From assembly GCF_900446695.1 (NCBI RefSeq), contig NZ_UAVP01000011.1, positions 372,001 through 436,000 of the forward strand: a DNA stretch of 64,000 bases, read 5' to 3'. Positions 47,101 to 54,682 of the stretch are shown here, in pieces (within the stretch, counting starts at the first letter, position 1; each line of letters begins with the position of its first letter). Below the pieces are notes generated by a model. It saw only the letters and a program-made list of their open reading frames with translations, ran no database searches and had not been told where the DNA came from. This stretch comes from Capnocytophaga sputigena (GTDB lineage: Bacteria; Bacteroidota; Bacteroidia; Flavobacteriales; Flavobacteriaceae). The translations under genes and the position numbers were made by a program.

Positions 47101-49863
47101 AGCAGTAGGTTCTGTCCACGATACTTTTTTGCTACATTTGCCAGCATCAGCTATTACTGTAATATCAGAAGGACAACCTGAAATTACTGGAGGCGTTGTA
47201 TCCTTAGGTAATGTAACCGTTACGGTTTTGGTCATCAAAGTATTAGTTCCTGAACAGCCTATATTATCTTTTAGTTTATATTCTACTTCAAAAGTAGTGG
47301 TTTCGGAGATAGGATTACTAAATACTTGCCCTGTACCAAGTGGAGTACTTGTGGTACGTTGTCCTGATGAGTTAAGTTGATACCAACGGATATCAAACAA
47401 TAAGTCTGAAAGACTGAGGTAAAGAATAGCTTGGTCTCCTCTACAAGAAGGGGCAGCCCTAAGTGACACTATAGGATTAGAAACGTTATCAATTTTTACC
47501 TCTTCATCAAATTGTACTGTTTGACATTGATGCCTTACTCTTACCAAATAACTTCCATCTTGTAAGTTTCTAAATACAGTATAAGTATTATTAGGGTCTG
47601 TTTCTTGGAAAGTTTTAGTATCTATAGGTGTAGTAAGATTAGGTTTTTTATACAATGAAAAAGTAAGTGGATAAGTAATTTGTTGTCCTGTAACATCTAC
47701 AGAAATAATACCAGAACCACTTGCTGCACTACAAGCCGCTGATGAGTGTTGAGGCACTATTGAGGCTTGTGGTTTCAGTGTAAATTGTTTTTCTATATAA
47801 TGATCGAATACATCAAATGTATTTTTCTTTGTTTGTAGAGCTGATTTTACATTACCATCTACTATTTTGTTATTAGGTAATTGATAATATAAGTGAGTAA
47901 GTTGCAAAGCATAATTACCTGGTGATAAGTTTGAAAAAGTATGAACTGGTAACCTACTCATAGTAGCTGGAGTATTGATAGCTTTGTAAACTCCAGGAGA
48001 AATCTCACTTTTTAATATCATTTGTAAATTAGTAGTGGTTCCATACATTTCTCCTACATCATAGGTAACATAACCACTATTACAATTAGAATTAACAGTA
48101 AGTTTATCGGTAAGTTTTCTCACCATACTTATTACTATAGTTTTGGTAGCAGTATTACCACAATTATCAGTAACAGAAAGAGAGTAAGTACCTGCTGGTA
48201 AATCTCCCCAACCAGAATAATTGATAGTTCCAGGATTTGTGAGAGTAAGTGGGAAAACAATTGTTTTAGTAACGGTTTCAGTAAAAGGCAAACGCGTAGC
48301 AAATGAAATGGCTTTACGTCCATCGGCTGGTGTTAAATTGATAGTAACAGGATAGCTTATATTTTTATCGCTACCTATAAATTGCCTAAATATAGTACCT
48401 GTATTTTCATAGATACCATAAGCGAACTGCCAATCATCTAATGCTTTTGCAGGATTAGAAGTATTAGGAAGCTGTGCATCAAACTCACGAGAGCAAATAT
48501 CACTACAATTATTAGGGTGTTTATAACGGAAACGGTATCTACCAGGTCCAGAAGCAGTTAAATCGGCAGTAGCTCGACGTTGAACTTCTTGATATGTTCC
48601 TTGTCCACTCCAAGTTACTCCAGTGACTGTATTCCAAGTACCTCCTGTTAATTTTTCTACTGTAAAATTATATGGAAAGGTTCCCTCTGTATTATGAAAA
48701 GTTACATAAACATTTTTTTTAGTGCTTGTTACGAGATCTGTTAATTCACGAGAAGTATAAGAAGTAATTACTTCCCAAAGAAGTCGAGCGCCCCCTGGCA
48801 CACAAGCATTTTGAGACAAATCGGCAACTGCCAATCCTCTATCATTAGTAGGAGCATTGCAAGAAGGAGGTGTTAAAAAATCATTAGAAAGTTCATAAGT
48901 TTCAGTAATAGTATTTACCCCTCCTACTACTGTAATACGTATTTTATCTCCTTTTTTGAATATATAATTTTTTACCTTATAAATTCCTTTTTCGAAATCA
49001 GGTATTATAGGACCTGCTGCTCTATTAAGGAACTCTATTTTTGCTTTACCATTAAAATAAGTAGTGTGTTGATAAGGAGCTTCTGTTACAAGACCTCCTG
49101 TTGTTTTATTTAATGAAAACTGAAGGTTAAAATTACAATTGTTCCCCATATTAAAATAGTAGGCACCTATTTTTATAGGGAAACACTCAGGAGTGTTTTG
49201 TGCGGCAGGTATATCCACAGGTATACGTTGGGTATCTCCACAGTCGGGGTTACCATTGGCTAAATCCTTAATTTCAACCGTCACCTTGCCCGAACGCAAT
49301 TCTTTGCCTGCTTCTCCTTTTATACTAATAAAATTAGTAACAGGAGAAGGGCGTGTATAGGTTTTAGCAGGTACTAATATTGTACCTGCACTATTGAAGA
49401 TAGTTATTTGAAAAGGACCTATACCTCCTGAAGGTATTTTAAATTCTATTTGTCCATCTATCAAACTATTACAACTAGGAGCTTTTACTTGCAAACTATT
49501 GATATTCATAGTTTTGTAGGTAGTAGTAAGCGCAATTTTCTTTACTACTTTCCTACCTGTAACAGCATCATTAACTGTTACAGTATAAGCACCTGCTTGT
49601 AAGCTATTAAACTCATAAGTTGCGGGATTGCCCGATATATTTTGCACACTTGGTGCTCCAGCAGGCTTTACAAGCTCTACTAAATAGTTCCCAGAGGCTG
49701 TACAACCTGAAGGCATAGGTGACTTAGGTTGCACTGTTACTTTCAACTTTGCATCTGAAAAACACTGCCCTGCTGTAGGTGTTAGTTGTACATCAAAACA
49801 CTCTTGCGCATAAGTAGTGAATCCTGTTAAAAAACATACGATTGCTATTAGAAACTTTTTCAT
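38143..49863 (-). CDS. Giant SprB-like adhesin with type IX secretion (type B) sorting domain
   Basis: About 3,906 residues from the ATG at 49861-49863 (signal peptide MKKFLIAIVCFLTGFTTYAQ). The longest-frame ATG at 49893 is only about 7 bases from the predicted transcript start and would spoil the signal, so it is rejected. Most of the protein consists of Ig-like and SprB-type repeats with the recurring phrase GxYxVxVxDxxGC. Near 885-965 is a HYR domain (DTTPPVISGCPSDITV), followed by a DUF11-type domain (about 970-1130) and a jelly-roll-like insert (about 1750-1935, LFREDFGTGND to YVIDNITVF). The end (about 3820-3906) is the CHU_C domain: NYFTPNGDGENEVWKP, IFDRYGR, GQGWDGTYEKRPMPSGDYWYIIE. 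SprB-type proteins are cell-surface filaments that drive gliding in flavobacteria. Whether this one moves or only adheres is unknown. It is the largest gene in the window, with promoter and terminator of its own. Confidence 0.92.
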   Translation of the reverse strand: MKKFLIAIVCFLTGFTTYAQECFDVQLTPTAGQCFSDAKLKVTVQPKSPMPSGCTASGNYLVELVKPAGAPSVQNISGNPATYEFNSLQAGAYTVTVNDAVTGRKVVKKIALTTTYKTMNINSLQVKAPSCNSLIDGQIEFKIPSGGIGPFQITIFNSAGTILVPAKTYTRPSPVTNFISIKGEAGKELRSGKVTVEIKDLANGNPDCGDTQRIPVDIPAAQNTPECFPIKIGAYYFNMGNNCNFNLQFSLNKTTGGLVTEAPYQHTTYFNGKAKIEFLNRAAGPIIPDFEKGIYKVKNYIFKKGDKIRITVVGGVNTITETYELSNDFLTPPSCNAPTNDRGLAVADLSQNACVPGGARLLWEVITSYTSRELTDLVTSTKKNVYVTFHNTEGTFPYNFTVEKLTGGTWNTVTGVTWSGQGTYQEVQRRATADLTASGPGRYRFRYKHPNNCSDICSREFDAQLPNTSNPAKALDDWQFAYGIYENTGTIFRQFIGSDKNISYPVTINLTPADGRKAISFATRLPFTETVTKTIVFPLTLTNPGTINYSGWGDLPAGTYSLSVTDNCGNTATKTIVISMVRKLTDKLTVNSNCNSGYVTYDVGEMYGTTTNLQMILKSEISPGVYKAINTPATMSRLPVHTFSNLSPGNYALQLTHLYYQLPNNKIVDGNVKSALQTKKNTFDVFDHYIEKQFTLKPQASIVPQHSSAACSAASGSGIISVDVTGQQITYPLTFSLYKKPNLTTPIDTKTFQETDPNNTYTVFRNLQDGSYLVRVRHQCQTVQFDEEVKIDNVSNPIVSLRAAPSCRGDQAILYLSLSDLLFDIRWYQLNSSGQRTTSTPLGTGQVFSNPISETTTFEVEYKLKDNIGCSGTNTLMTKTVTVTLPKDTTPPVISGCPSDITVIADAGKCSKKVSWTEPTATDTCYDATRVTRSHAPNTEFGIGTHTVVYTFSDIYGNISTCTFKVIVQSRALEMTVNARYTNSAGATVTQLNPNDEFIYEISYQNTGQNAISTASLTVKLPTNAKIITNGSPNLTGATQGAIAPGQSYDPITKTYLFNIPGATIPLGGAVKVIKIPMKHTGGCVEASKPCGNYFTMGYQMNYGSVTPGCNIAPQAKERTHSMTINTAGCSRQEVFCPGGTLNLTAEQGFDTYKWFVNGSHQPAYTTYQYTGAGTAGTYRVEKTKVCDGVQITSEEVINFQAATTATDPIRSQANNVGVTCPDNNIWTSHFYLCDGNSKTISVNYVNTTFQWQQWNGSCTESSSDCRNLEDQCWLPLHTNNSFQLNTSGKYRLKVQSGSCTNFFYFEVFTAGLGGNVGDVIHQTDFSQGSVKVSMNTSGISYNIRIFDENGAEVKNITTTSNETRINGLSKGNYTVKVTSPQVVGCEFNGSFEIKKLNKMTMTATFKGFKQCNTATFEFKAEGGEAPYRFFLWTIDGVQQHANEPAALASTPIATQSVGESSKTIDVPNITQIGEYVFLVGDVRNGAFALSNKVMVTPPDPHKFTVSATAEIACATQSNTGIINTIFDIPNQKRKVSLYTLDANGNRLPNPRTSPGGLFTGLTAGTYEIFIEAQVGVTTCTYSKKPIVIKPTQNPLQGFASIVADKSCDTNNPKQYKVAVANMSGGTAPYRYSFDGGASFGTTAIGYMGGSGNVLVEDSKGCRITLPIKVAPEVIPSVGISSITYRCDSGNGVVTLTISATVSQTYEYSIDGETPQTINGTTVMRELTPGVHSLTVYYKTVVTDTTTNVLFREDFGTGNDECLSGANTAFTCATTGTLSDGNYILTKAVTLQSGWVTTPPADASGGRYMAIAGSGGNEMVYEKRLNGLEVNKPLTVSLDAMSLIPTAGVAPRFNVEIRKSDGSLLVSRYAGTAANGAGWTTLKADFSAAEITGFSDNQLIIRIINIAVNTYNNLGNDYVIDNITVFQQPKVCGNSITQLINIEANKQMRIEKYGAEKNVSCYGSHDGAIGIRVVNPVSNQVKYTIDPYQTTWTTTTLNAQGVFTITGLSATQNGVVTVQDATQNSCVVSLAGGYKIGEPSVITPTVVVTDKATCFNNQKAKVRVSATGGTPNYRFQVGLVTGTLSAMSAPSINPVEFPNLSPGTYSLVVTDNNNCTTQTTFEIVAPTTISATAEPASYCYQFGDAKYVLINVLSGNGNYKVQKQGSTSVYAFSSGSFTYPEEVASGTHTFTITDGYGCATTVSTKVFDALSLQVSPTHQQYADCKGGSVTYTLTAKGGDLAAIKTFRVSTDNGATYTTIGTAVSQIPYSTNATTNTDFKFQVLYYPDGSECKAEQYVTLRSDPPRLLVGTLTVTAATCGRANGTLQLSPSDYYVETSSYTVQVLDAANAVHTMTALAPGVYTLKITDDRGCVFTQNFTVNGEPQLTATVTVTKQISCNSSTADLAVKLITGGKAPYTIKVENTTHNTTQSVTHNSQAANTTLPFTGLNYGNYNITIVDANGCETHLQTVVNANTTSITVRYDTPTACSITHNAYVKAAGTASFTTTANAYFAVYRTGIQNPIAPWTPTKVVPNSTGGNDTWYKGSPVAGGVEANVPNLTPGVRYTFVVYNADTGCRYTHEATVPVPTQSTLAVTLSQTPTTSCAGANDGKVNYTLSGWQAGSTITWKIYNNNTHQQADAGTAAAVATQQTAGSSLPAGHYYIVFTESPSNCTQALHFEVKKSRLQMQISATATQKASCNILGEAWLNITGGTATYTYGYVVSGGAAPSVMTRTIQASDYIKLPAGTWDVYVRDAYGCLQSATVTIGAFDTPHIDNVATLSCQAYNNHNGKVPVKVTLDKIGQGAHYYSLDGSAERVIVWTIANQAFEVEVDPIITHTITVKDVNGCVTTATFSTTAIITASATLSKVKTCATPTAAISVTVAGGTGTYSYTLEHIDNGSIAGQIIVQNQALSAGTTTITIPAPADEGVYRITIYDAETESCPIVKEVTLPAPVLPNIDNLVVQSYHEKCNLGLTATGTGVIEVAMPTDSDSYTFRILSATDRTTGAAVPFTATPSSAGTHNATFTQLHGTPIGVLYVLQLTVNSTGCIANFTAEITSPEPLELQAGVITVTQYVCEGTNGLSTPKVSVDTSKIRGGIPPYTIEFFDNGGNSLGNGTEYTLPNLNGGTFYATVKDASGTCATSTTSVTVAPAFELQTLSITTTTSATCVVDEVINISVTATPTYIAGTPLRYVIKGTDNAFATITTTTATSLSLTLTGSQNLAGSNYTIEVFNEKTGCSITGVYTVKDANTFEMTSHNPVRAVCHNDNGSIAITLVDKDLSNGDQSTAGFTYTVTAVSGGATTTGTVSGNTTTLTLVGGSYDIEAISNATGCKVAKHRFVVPSNPAEIKVIYVSQKVSVDCNNENGVVALTVIGGQQVYTVTLTDPTTGNVYTKPDIPEGSPGVEITQVKAGNYNITVIDALGCTTATGTLSVTVAPYNAINTASITVATTSITCIDAKDGKLKVSGVTGGAPPYNYTLVRTSATGSDLPKINTTDSEATFTGIEPGTYRVDIYDAQNCSVTVSGSYTFVNPSPITADINTLNSTFVTCKGSDSGKVEITNIAGGTPTYTLTIIRADNRQKVTPEVETTGTSHTFNDLGPSPKDSYYQVVIKDANDCTMTKTLTFTVEELPDVSINEFKYYGTCQANSNSYVDYLEVHFNNPSPDYSKITYSLNGGASATFTRTVGNIAYIDNFNRGSVTQTVEVTYTIVSSIPGMTGSCSASETITIDPYTPLTVTRVTTNTTLNTLEVLAQGGRTNNFRGYTYYFNEVSKGDNPVYKVNHNDPEKEIGGRRYKVVNVRVEDAEGCTVTATYEVEYFDIEVPNYFTPNGDGENEVWKPKYLDNNVNARIYIFDRYGRRLVVLESGQGWDGTYEKRPMPSGDYWYIIEINDQLYDKREFYGNFTLFR

Positions 49864-49904
49864 AAGGTAATATGAACTTTTATTGATACACATAAATATT
49901 TTTA

Positions 49905-49936
49905 CAAAAGTATATTTTTTTTATGAGAGTAACAAT
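49905..49936 (-). promoter_or_regulatory. Promoter for the giant adhesin
   Basis: Minus-strand ATTG (CAAT at 49933-49936), 20-base spacer, TACTTTTG (CAAAAGTA at 49905-49912). This places the transcript start near 49900, about 37 bases before the chosen ATG. Confidence 0.65.
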
Positions 49937-50198
49937 AGTTTTACATACACTTATAAATATATAAGAAGAATTTCCAAAATAAACATTTGTTTATCAGTGT
50001 TTTAAATAAAGGTTAAACCTTGTTAAACTATTGTTAAAACAAGTAACACTCATAAGTATACAGAAAAAGTCTTTTTTCATTTTGAGTTTTTAAAAAGTTA
50101 TTAAGTTGGATGTCTTTAGAGGAGATTTTTTCTGTTTTTGTAAGATTAGTTTTAATTTTTAAAGAAGGTAAAATTAGAGTTTTTGGATATAAAAAGAG

Positions 50199-50240
50199 GC
50201 TGCCAATTCGACAGTAGCAAAGATACTATGAATTGGCAGC
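50199..50240 (-). terminator. Terminator after the sialidase gene
   Basis: Perfect 11-bp arms GCTGCCAATTC and its complement with a 20-base loop, followed on the leftward transcript by a T-rich run. It carries the GAGGCTG(C/T)C edge also seen after rplY. Confidence 0.7.
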
Positions 50241-50306
50241 AAATATTGTAATAAGTGACTTGTTGATTGATTACAAGAATATCAAAATGTATATCAATCT
50301 TTATTA

Positions 50307-51854
50307 TTATTTTATAAATTCTTTAATTGGCACTTTTTGGAAGTACAAATCTCCATCACCTTCGTAAAGAATACCTATATATTTATTATCTATTACTGTA
50401 AGACAAGAGTAACCCATAGCAGCTTGCTCATACAATAATACTGAGGGAAGTTTATCCCAAGTATTACCATCGTCATCACTTGTTTTGATAGTCATTTTTA
50501 TTCTATTTTTTGCATCGTTAGGATTAGAGAAGAATAAATACTTTTTTCCCTTTTTATCTTTATAAGAAATAATGCTTGCCATACAATTAGGTTCAGTAAG
50601 AGCAGTGCGAGAGGTATTGTGCTCTACCCACGTTTTGCCCATATCGGTTGTAACGGCTACAGAACGCCCGTGATAATTATCAGAAAGTTCATAATTAGAG
50701 CGATTGCGGTCGTCGCGCATATTGAGCATTAGTGAACCATCGGAGAGTTCTACTACTTGCGCCTCAGTAGTGTGTGATTTGGCTCCTGTACCTACGTGCC
50801 ACGTCTTGCCGTGGTCTTTACTATAAATAATAGTTGAATGAGGCACTTGGTCTTTATCTTTAAACTGACCCGCAAACACCAAAGTACCATTACTCATCGA
50901 GATACCTCTTCCAGGTCCTTGGAAAAAGAGTCTCCATTCGGGATTTTTGATTTGAGAGGTAATATTGATAGGTTCACTCCACGTTTTACCATCATCTTCA
51001 CTTTTTACTACTACTATTTGTCCTGTTTCCTCAGGAGCCATTCCACTTTTAGAGCCCCACCAACTCATTGTTTGGGGATCTAAGCCGTGTTGCCACAAGC
51101 CTATCACCCAAATAGTGTTGGTTTGTTCATCTACCAAAACAGCGGGATCTCCTACCCCATTAAGGCGGTTAGGTTTTCCTCCCCATTCGCCCATATCAAT
51201 CACTTTTTTCATTGGTTCCCACGTTTGTCCGCCATCAGTACTACGACTCATCCCCACATCAATATCTTCTTGCAAATCCTTGCAGTTGTTGTAACGATTG
51301 TCGTAAACGGCTATCAGCGTACCTTTATTAGTGGTTACAAGCCCCGGTATACGGTAGCATTCTATGCCGTCTTGTTTACGTTGACGAAGCGCAATAGCAA
51401 AACGCTGTCCTTCTTTTTTAGCATTATTAAGCGTGATTTTTGTCTCATTAGTGGTGAGTTTTACCTTTGACAGGTAGAGTTTTTGCAAGAGGTCTGGTTT
51501 TTGAGTAGTACGAACAGAAACCCAAACAAAAAGGGTATCATTAGTAGCTTTGAAGTTTCCTTGTAGTTTGGTATTACAACTGAGATTTGAAGTTTTAGCA
51601 AAAAGTGTTGCTTGTTCTCTTTTAACGTTAGCACCTACATAAACAGAGAGTTCTGAAAGGTTGAGTTTTTTACTTTTGAATTGTAAAGAGAGTTCTTTTA
51701 ATTCTGTTCCTTGCTTTATAGGTAGCACAAATGAGGTAATAGGATTATCTTTATCAGTAGCCAGAGGCATTTGGGTTTGAGTAAAAGTCATTCCTTTTTG
51801 GGCATAGCCAAAGCTAAGGAAGCATAATGCAATAATGGTAAATAGTTGTTTCAT
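50307..51854 (-). CDS. siaC: Exo-alpha-sialidase (GH33, SiaC-like)
   Basis: 515 residues. A signal peptide (cleavage near GYAQ) precedes an N-terminal sialidase beta domain (about 20-145) and the GH33 six-bladed propeller. The FRIP-type motif is YRIP at 167-170, whose arginine binds the sialic acid carboxylate. At least five Asp boxes of the S-x-D-x-G-x-T-W type are present (STDGGQTW, SEDDGKTW, SKDHGKTW, TTDMGKTW, SDDDGNTW). The enzyme removes terminal sialic acids from host glycoproteins; in Capnocytophaga canimorsus SiaC supports feeding on host cell surface glycans. No lipobox and no type IX C-terminal domain were seen. No sialic acid catabolic genes are adjacent. A repeat element of about 125 bases sits just upstream. 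Confidence 0.9.
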   Translation of the reverse strand: MKQLFTIIALCFLSFGYAQKGMTFTQTQMPLATDKDNPITSFVLPIKQGTELKELSLQFKSKKLNLSELSVYVGANVKREQATLFAKTSNLSCNTKLQGNFKATNDTLFVWVSVRTTQKPDLLQKLYLSKVKLTTNETKITLNNAKKEGQRFAIALRQRKQDGIECYRIPGLVTTNKGTLIAVYDNRYNNCKDLQEDIDVGMSRSTDGGQTWEPMKKVIDMGEWGGKPNRLNGVGDPAVLVDEQTNTIWVIGLWQHGLDPQTMSWWGSKSGMAPEETGQIVVVKSEDDGKTWSEPINITSQIKNPEWRLFFQGPGRGISMSNGTLVFAGQFKDKDQVPHSTIIYSKDHGKTWHVGTGAKSHTTEAQVVELSDGSLMLNMRDDRNRSNYELSDNYHGRSVAVTTDMGKTWVEHNTSRTALTEPNCMASIISYKDKKGKKYLFFSNPNDAKNRIKMTIKTSDDDGNTWDKLPSVLLYEQAAMGYSCLTVIDNKYIGILYEGDGDLYFQKVPIKEFIK

Positions 51855-51897
51855 TTATTAATTTGTTGATTTAGAGATTGATTATTAATATTATAGA

Positions 51898-52022
51898 GAG
51901 GCGTCCTAAAAGTTTTTCTTGAGGGGCGTTTGCAAAACGCCCGTACATAATAGATCCTAAAAGCAATTGATTATCAAGTTTATGATGCAAAAGCGATTTT
52001 TAGACTTTTAGGACAGCCCCTT
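51898..52022. repeat. MITE-like imperfect palindrome upstream of the sialidase gene
   Basis: Outer arms GGCGTCCTAAAAGT (51900-51913) and ACTTTTAGGACAGCC (52004-52018). Inside is a second half-arm TCCTAAAAG near 51954 and a compact hairpin GGGCGTTT...AAACGCCC at about 51933-51951. About 125 bases in all, between phnA and the sialidase start. The ends resemble the GGCTGTCTAAAAAG stem after rplY. It may be a small non-autonomous mobile element or a compound terminator. Confidence 0.5.
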
Positions 52023-52043
52023 GTAATGCAAATTCATACAATA

Positions 52044-52616
52044 TTATGCCTTTTTCACGTATTGAGTGAGGATAACTATTTGTTGTCCATCAACTTTGCC
52101 TTCTATATATTCAGCATTTTCGGGGTCGAGAGTGATTTTGCGCACTACAGTACCTTGTTTAGCTGTCATACTAGTGCCTTTTACTTTCAGGTCTTTGATG
52201 AGTACAACGTTATCACCATTAGCGAGTACTGCCCCGTTGCTATCTTTGTGGATTACCTTTTCGCTATCTTCTAAATGATCGTCGGAGGCTTGAGCGAAAG
52301 CCAATTCATCCTCATCTAAATACATCATATTCAAAAGGTCGAGCGACCAGCCTTCGTTTTTGAGTCGGTTGAGGAGACGCCACGCCATTATCTTTACAGG
52401 GCGGTGTTCGCTCCACATACTATCGTTGAGGCAACGCCAATGGTTGCTATCCATCGTATCGGGATTTTGTATTTGACTAAGGCAAGTAGCACATACCAAA
52501 AGGCTATCATCTGTACTTTCGTTTCTAGCAGGAGGTACTGTATATACACTTAGGTTTTCAGTAGCTCCACAGAGCTCACAACAATTACCACTACGGGATT
52601 TTAAGATTTCTATCAT
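52044..52616 (-). CDS. PhnA-domain protein
   Basis: 190 residues. An N-terminal zinc-binding part has Cys-x2-Cys pairs (CCELCGATE near 12-20, LVCATC near 40-45). The C-terminal PhnA domain (about 120-190) includes DSNGAVLANGDNVVLIKDLKVKGTS and ends with YVKKA. Despite the historical name, PhnA-type proteins are not part of the C-P lyase; their function is not settled. No phosphonate genes are near. It is a stand-alone gene with a good promoter, transcribed toward the sialidase. Confidence 0.88.
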   Translation of the reverse strand: MIEILKSRSGNCCELCGATENLSVYTVPPARNESTDDSLLVCATCLSQIQNPDTMDSNHWRCLNDSMWSEHRPVKIMAWRLLNRLKNEGWSLDLLNMMYLDEDELAFAQASDDHLEDSEKVIHKDSNGAVLANGDNVVLIKDLKVKGTSMTAKQGTVVRKITLDPENAEYIEGKVDGQQIVILTQYVKKA

Positions 52617-52654
52617 TATTATTTTAAATTATCGTTTTTCAATTAATCAATGTG

Positions 52655-52686
52655 CAAATATATAACTTTCTTTTAAACTACACAAA
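52655..52686 (-). promoter_or_regulatory. Promoter for the PhnA-domain gene
   Basis: Minus-strand TTTG (CAAA at 52683-52686), 20-base spacer, TATATTTG (CAAATATA at 52655-52662), 39 bases before the start. Confidence 0.65.
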
Positions 52687-52712
52687 AAGGCTCTATCTTT
52701 CCAAAATAAAAA

Positions 52713-52762
52713 ACTTTGCCAAAGGTCGTAGCACAACAAGCTACTAAAACCTTTGGCAAAGT
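52713..52762 (-). terminator. Intrinsic terminator after htpG
   Basis: Perfect 14-bp arms ACTTTGCCAAAGGT and its complement, with an inner GTAGC/GCTAC stem, followed on the leftward transcript by a T-run. It starts 18 bases past the htpG stop. Confidence 0.85.
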
Positions 52763-52773
52763 GTAATGGTGTT

Positions 52774-52812
52774 CATTTACTAATTTGCTAATTTGTTAAT
52801 TTCCCAATTTCT
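52774..52812. repeat. period-8 tandem repeat inside the 3' end of htpG
   Basis: ACTAATTT / GCTAATTT / GTTAATTT / CCCAATTT. It encodes the last residues of HtpG (EINKLAN) and its TAG stop. Confidence 0.7.
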
Positions 52813-54675
52813 TTTTACAAAGTCAGCAAGTTCTTTACCTTTGAGGAGACCCTGTGAAAGTCGTGCTAAATCAAAGGCTTGTTTAATAAGGTTTTCTTTT
52901 TGAACTTCATCTTTAGAGTGGAGAATAGCATCGGCTAAAGAAGAATTGCTATTTACTACTACGTGATACACTTCGGGGAAACCTCCCATAGCGAACATAC
53001 CACCTCCTCCGGTAGCACTCATTTCCTTCATACGGCGCATAAACTCGGGTTGATTGATAACGAACGGCGTATCATTGCTATCTAAATCTTCTAACTGCAC
53101 CATATAGCCTTCTTTAGGAATTACCTTCTCGATTTCAACTTTCAGCGTATTTTTCTCTTCATCTGAGAGTTTAGCAATAGTAGGTTCTTCTTTTTGAATT
53201 AACTTAGCTACAGGAGCAGCATCTACACGAGTGAAAGTAAGTTTTTCATTATCACCTTCTAACTTCTGTATCAAGTGCGATACGATAGGGCTATCCAATA
53301 ACAATACTTCGTAGCCCTTTTCTTTAGCTTGCTCAATAGCTGTGTATTGTTGTTCTTTATTTTGAGCGTATAACACTACCAATGTATCATTTTTGTCAGT
53401 TTGCTTAGCTTTTATTGTTTCTTTTAGTTCTGCCAAAGTGTAATACTTGCCATCAGTAGTGGGGTACAACATAAAATCGGCTGCTTTTTCATAGAATTTA
53501 TCATCGGTAAGCATACCATATTCGAGCACTATCTTGATGTCGTTCCACTTGTTTTGGAAGTCGTCGCGATTATTGGTAAAGAGTGATTTCAGTTTATCAG
53601 CTACCTTACGAGTGATGTAATTAGCAATCTTCTTTACATTACCATCGGATTGGAGGTAAGAACGCGATACATTTAGCGGGATATCTGGCGAATCTATCAC
53701 CCCTTTGAGCATTGTTAAGAACTCGGGCACTATACCTTCGACGTTATCGGTAACAAATACTTGGTTTTGATACAACTGTATGCGGTCTTTCTGTAACTGC
53801 ATATCATTAGTGAGCTTAGGAAAATAGAGGATACCGGTAAGGTGGAACGGATAATCTACGTTTAGATGAATGTGAAACAGGGGTTCATCGAACTGCATTG
53901 GGTAGAGTTCGTGATAAAATGCCTTATAATCCTCATCTTTCAAATCGGCTGGCTGTTTTGTCCAAGCAGGATTAGGGTTATTTACAATATTATCAACCGT
54001 TACATATTCCGTTTTATAGTCGTCAGGGGCATTTTCAGGACGAGGTAACGGCTCTTGTTTCGTACCAAATTTAATTGGTATAGGCATAAAGCGGTTGTAC
54101 TTGCGCAATAACTCTTCGATACGGAAGTCTTCCAAAAACTCAGTAGAATCATCGGCGATGTGCAAGATAATTTCAGTACCGCGTTCGGCGCGTAGGTCGG
54201 TTTCCTCTAAAGTAAATTCAGGACTACCGTCGCATACCCAGCGCACGGCTGGAGCATCGGTGTAGGATTTGGTGATGATTTCCACTTGTTTGGCTACCAT
54301 AAAAGCAGAGTAGAAGCCTAACCCAAAATGACCTATCACTCCAGCGTCTTTGGCAGTATCTTTATATTTCTCCAAAAACTCCTCAGCTCCTGAAAAAGCA
54401 ATTTGGTTGATGTACTTTTCAACCTCTTCAGCGGTCATACCAATACCTTGGTCGATTATATGGAGGGTTTTATTATCCTTATCGACCTTCACTTCGATGA
54501 TAGGGTTCCCATATTCTACTTTTGCCTCGCCTATGCTAGTGAGGTGTTTCAGTTTAAGAGTAGCATCGGTAGCGTTAGAGATGAGTTCGCGCAAGAATAT
54601 CTCGTGGTCGCTGTACAAGAATTTTTTAATAAGTGGAAAGATGTTTTCCACAGAGACGTTTATATTTCCTTTCAT
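52780..54675 (-). CDS. htpG: Molecular chaperone HtpG (Hsp90)
   Basis: 631 residues. The N-terminal GHKL ATPase domain shows ELISNATDATLKL (about 30-42), the DxGxG loop IIDQGIGMT and GHFGLGFYSAFMVA. The middle domain includes the catalytic arginine region LNVSRSYLQ, and the dimerisation domain follows. It ends EINKLAN, which is encoded by the period-8 repeat at 52774-52812 and is probably an extension not shared with other Hsp90s. It is monocistronic with a strong terminator; a period-7 repeat lies upstream of its start. A canonical TAnnTTTG box was not found upstream. Confidence 0.96.
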   Translation of the reverse strand: MKGNINVSVENIFPLIKKFLYSDHEIFLRELISNATDATLKLKHLTSIGEAKVEYGNPIIEVKVDKDNKTLHIIDQGIGMTAEEVEKYINQIAFSGAEEFLEKYKDTAKDAGVIGHFGLGFYSAFMVAKQVEIITKSYTDAPAVRWVCDGSPEFTLEETDLRAERGTEIILHIADDSTEFLEDFRIEELLRKYNRFMPIPIKFGTKQEPLPRPENAPDDYKTEYVTVDNIVNNPNPAWTKQPADLKDEDYKAFYHELYPMQFDEPLFHIHLNVDYPFHLTGILYFPKLTNDMQLQKDRIQLYQNQVFVTDNVEGIVPEFLTMLKGVIDSPDIPLNVSRSYLQSDGNVKKIANYITRKVADKLKSLFTNNRDDFQNKWNDIKIVLEYGMLTDDKFYEKAADFMLYPTTDGKYYTLAELKETIKAKQTDKNDTLVVLYAQNKEQQYTAIEQAKEKGYEVLLLDSPIVSHLIQKLEGDNEKLTFTRVDAAPVAKLIQKEEPTIAKLSDEEKNTLKVEIEKVIPKEGYMVQLEDLDSNDTPFVINQPEFMRRMKEMSATGGGGMFAMGGFPEVYHVVVNSNSSLADAILHSKDEVQKENLIKQAFDLARLSQGLLKGKELADFVKRNWEINKLAN

Positions 54676-54682
54676 TTTTATT

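Larger units (their letters stand above)
49864..50306. other. Gene-free AT-rich spacer between sialidase and adhesin genes
   Basis: Apart from the adhesin promoter at 49905-49936 and the terminator at 50199-50240, I see only AT-rich sequence. It contains a loosely iterated GTTAAAC word around 50010-50040 and no open frame of note. Confidence 0.5.

Noticed and set aside
39088-48323. Many short open frames on both strands inside the giant adhesin gene
   Set aside because: Shadow frames of a Thr/Val/Gly-rich repeat protein; the single long frame runs uninterrupted.
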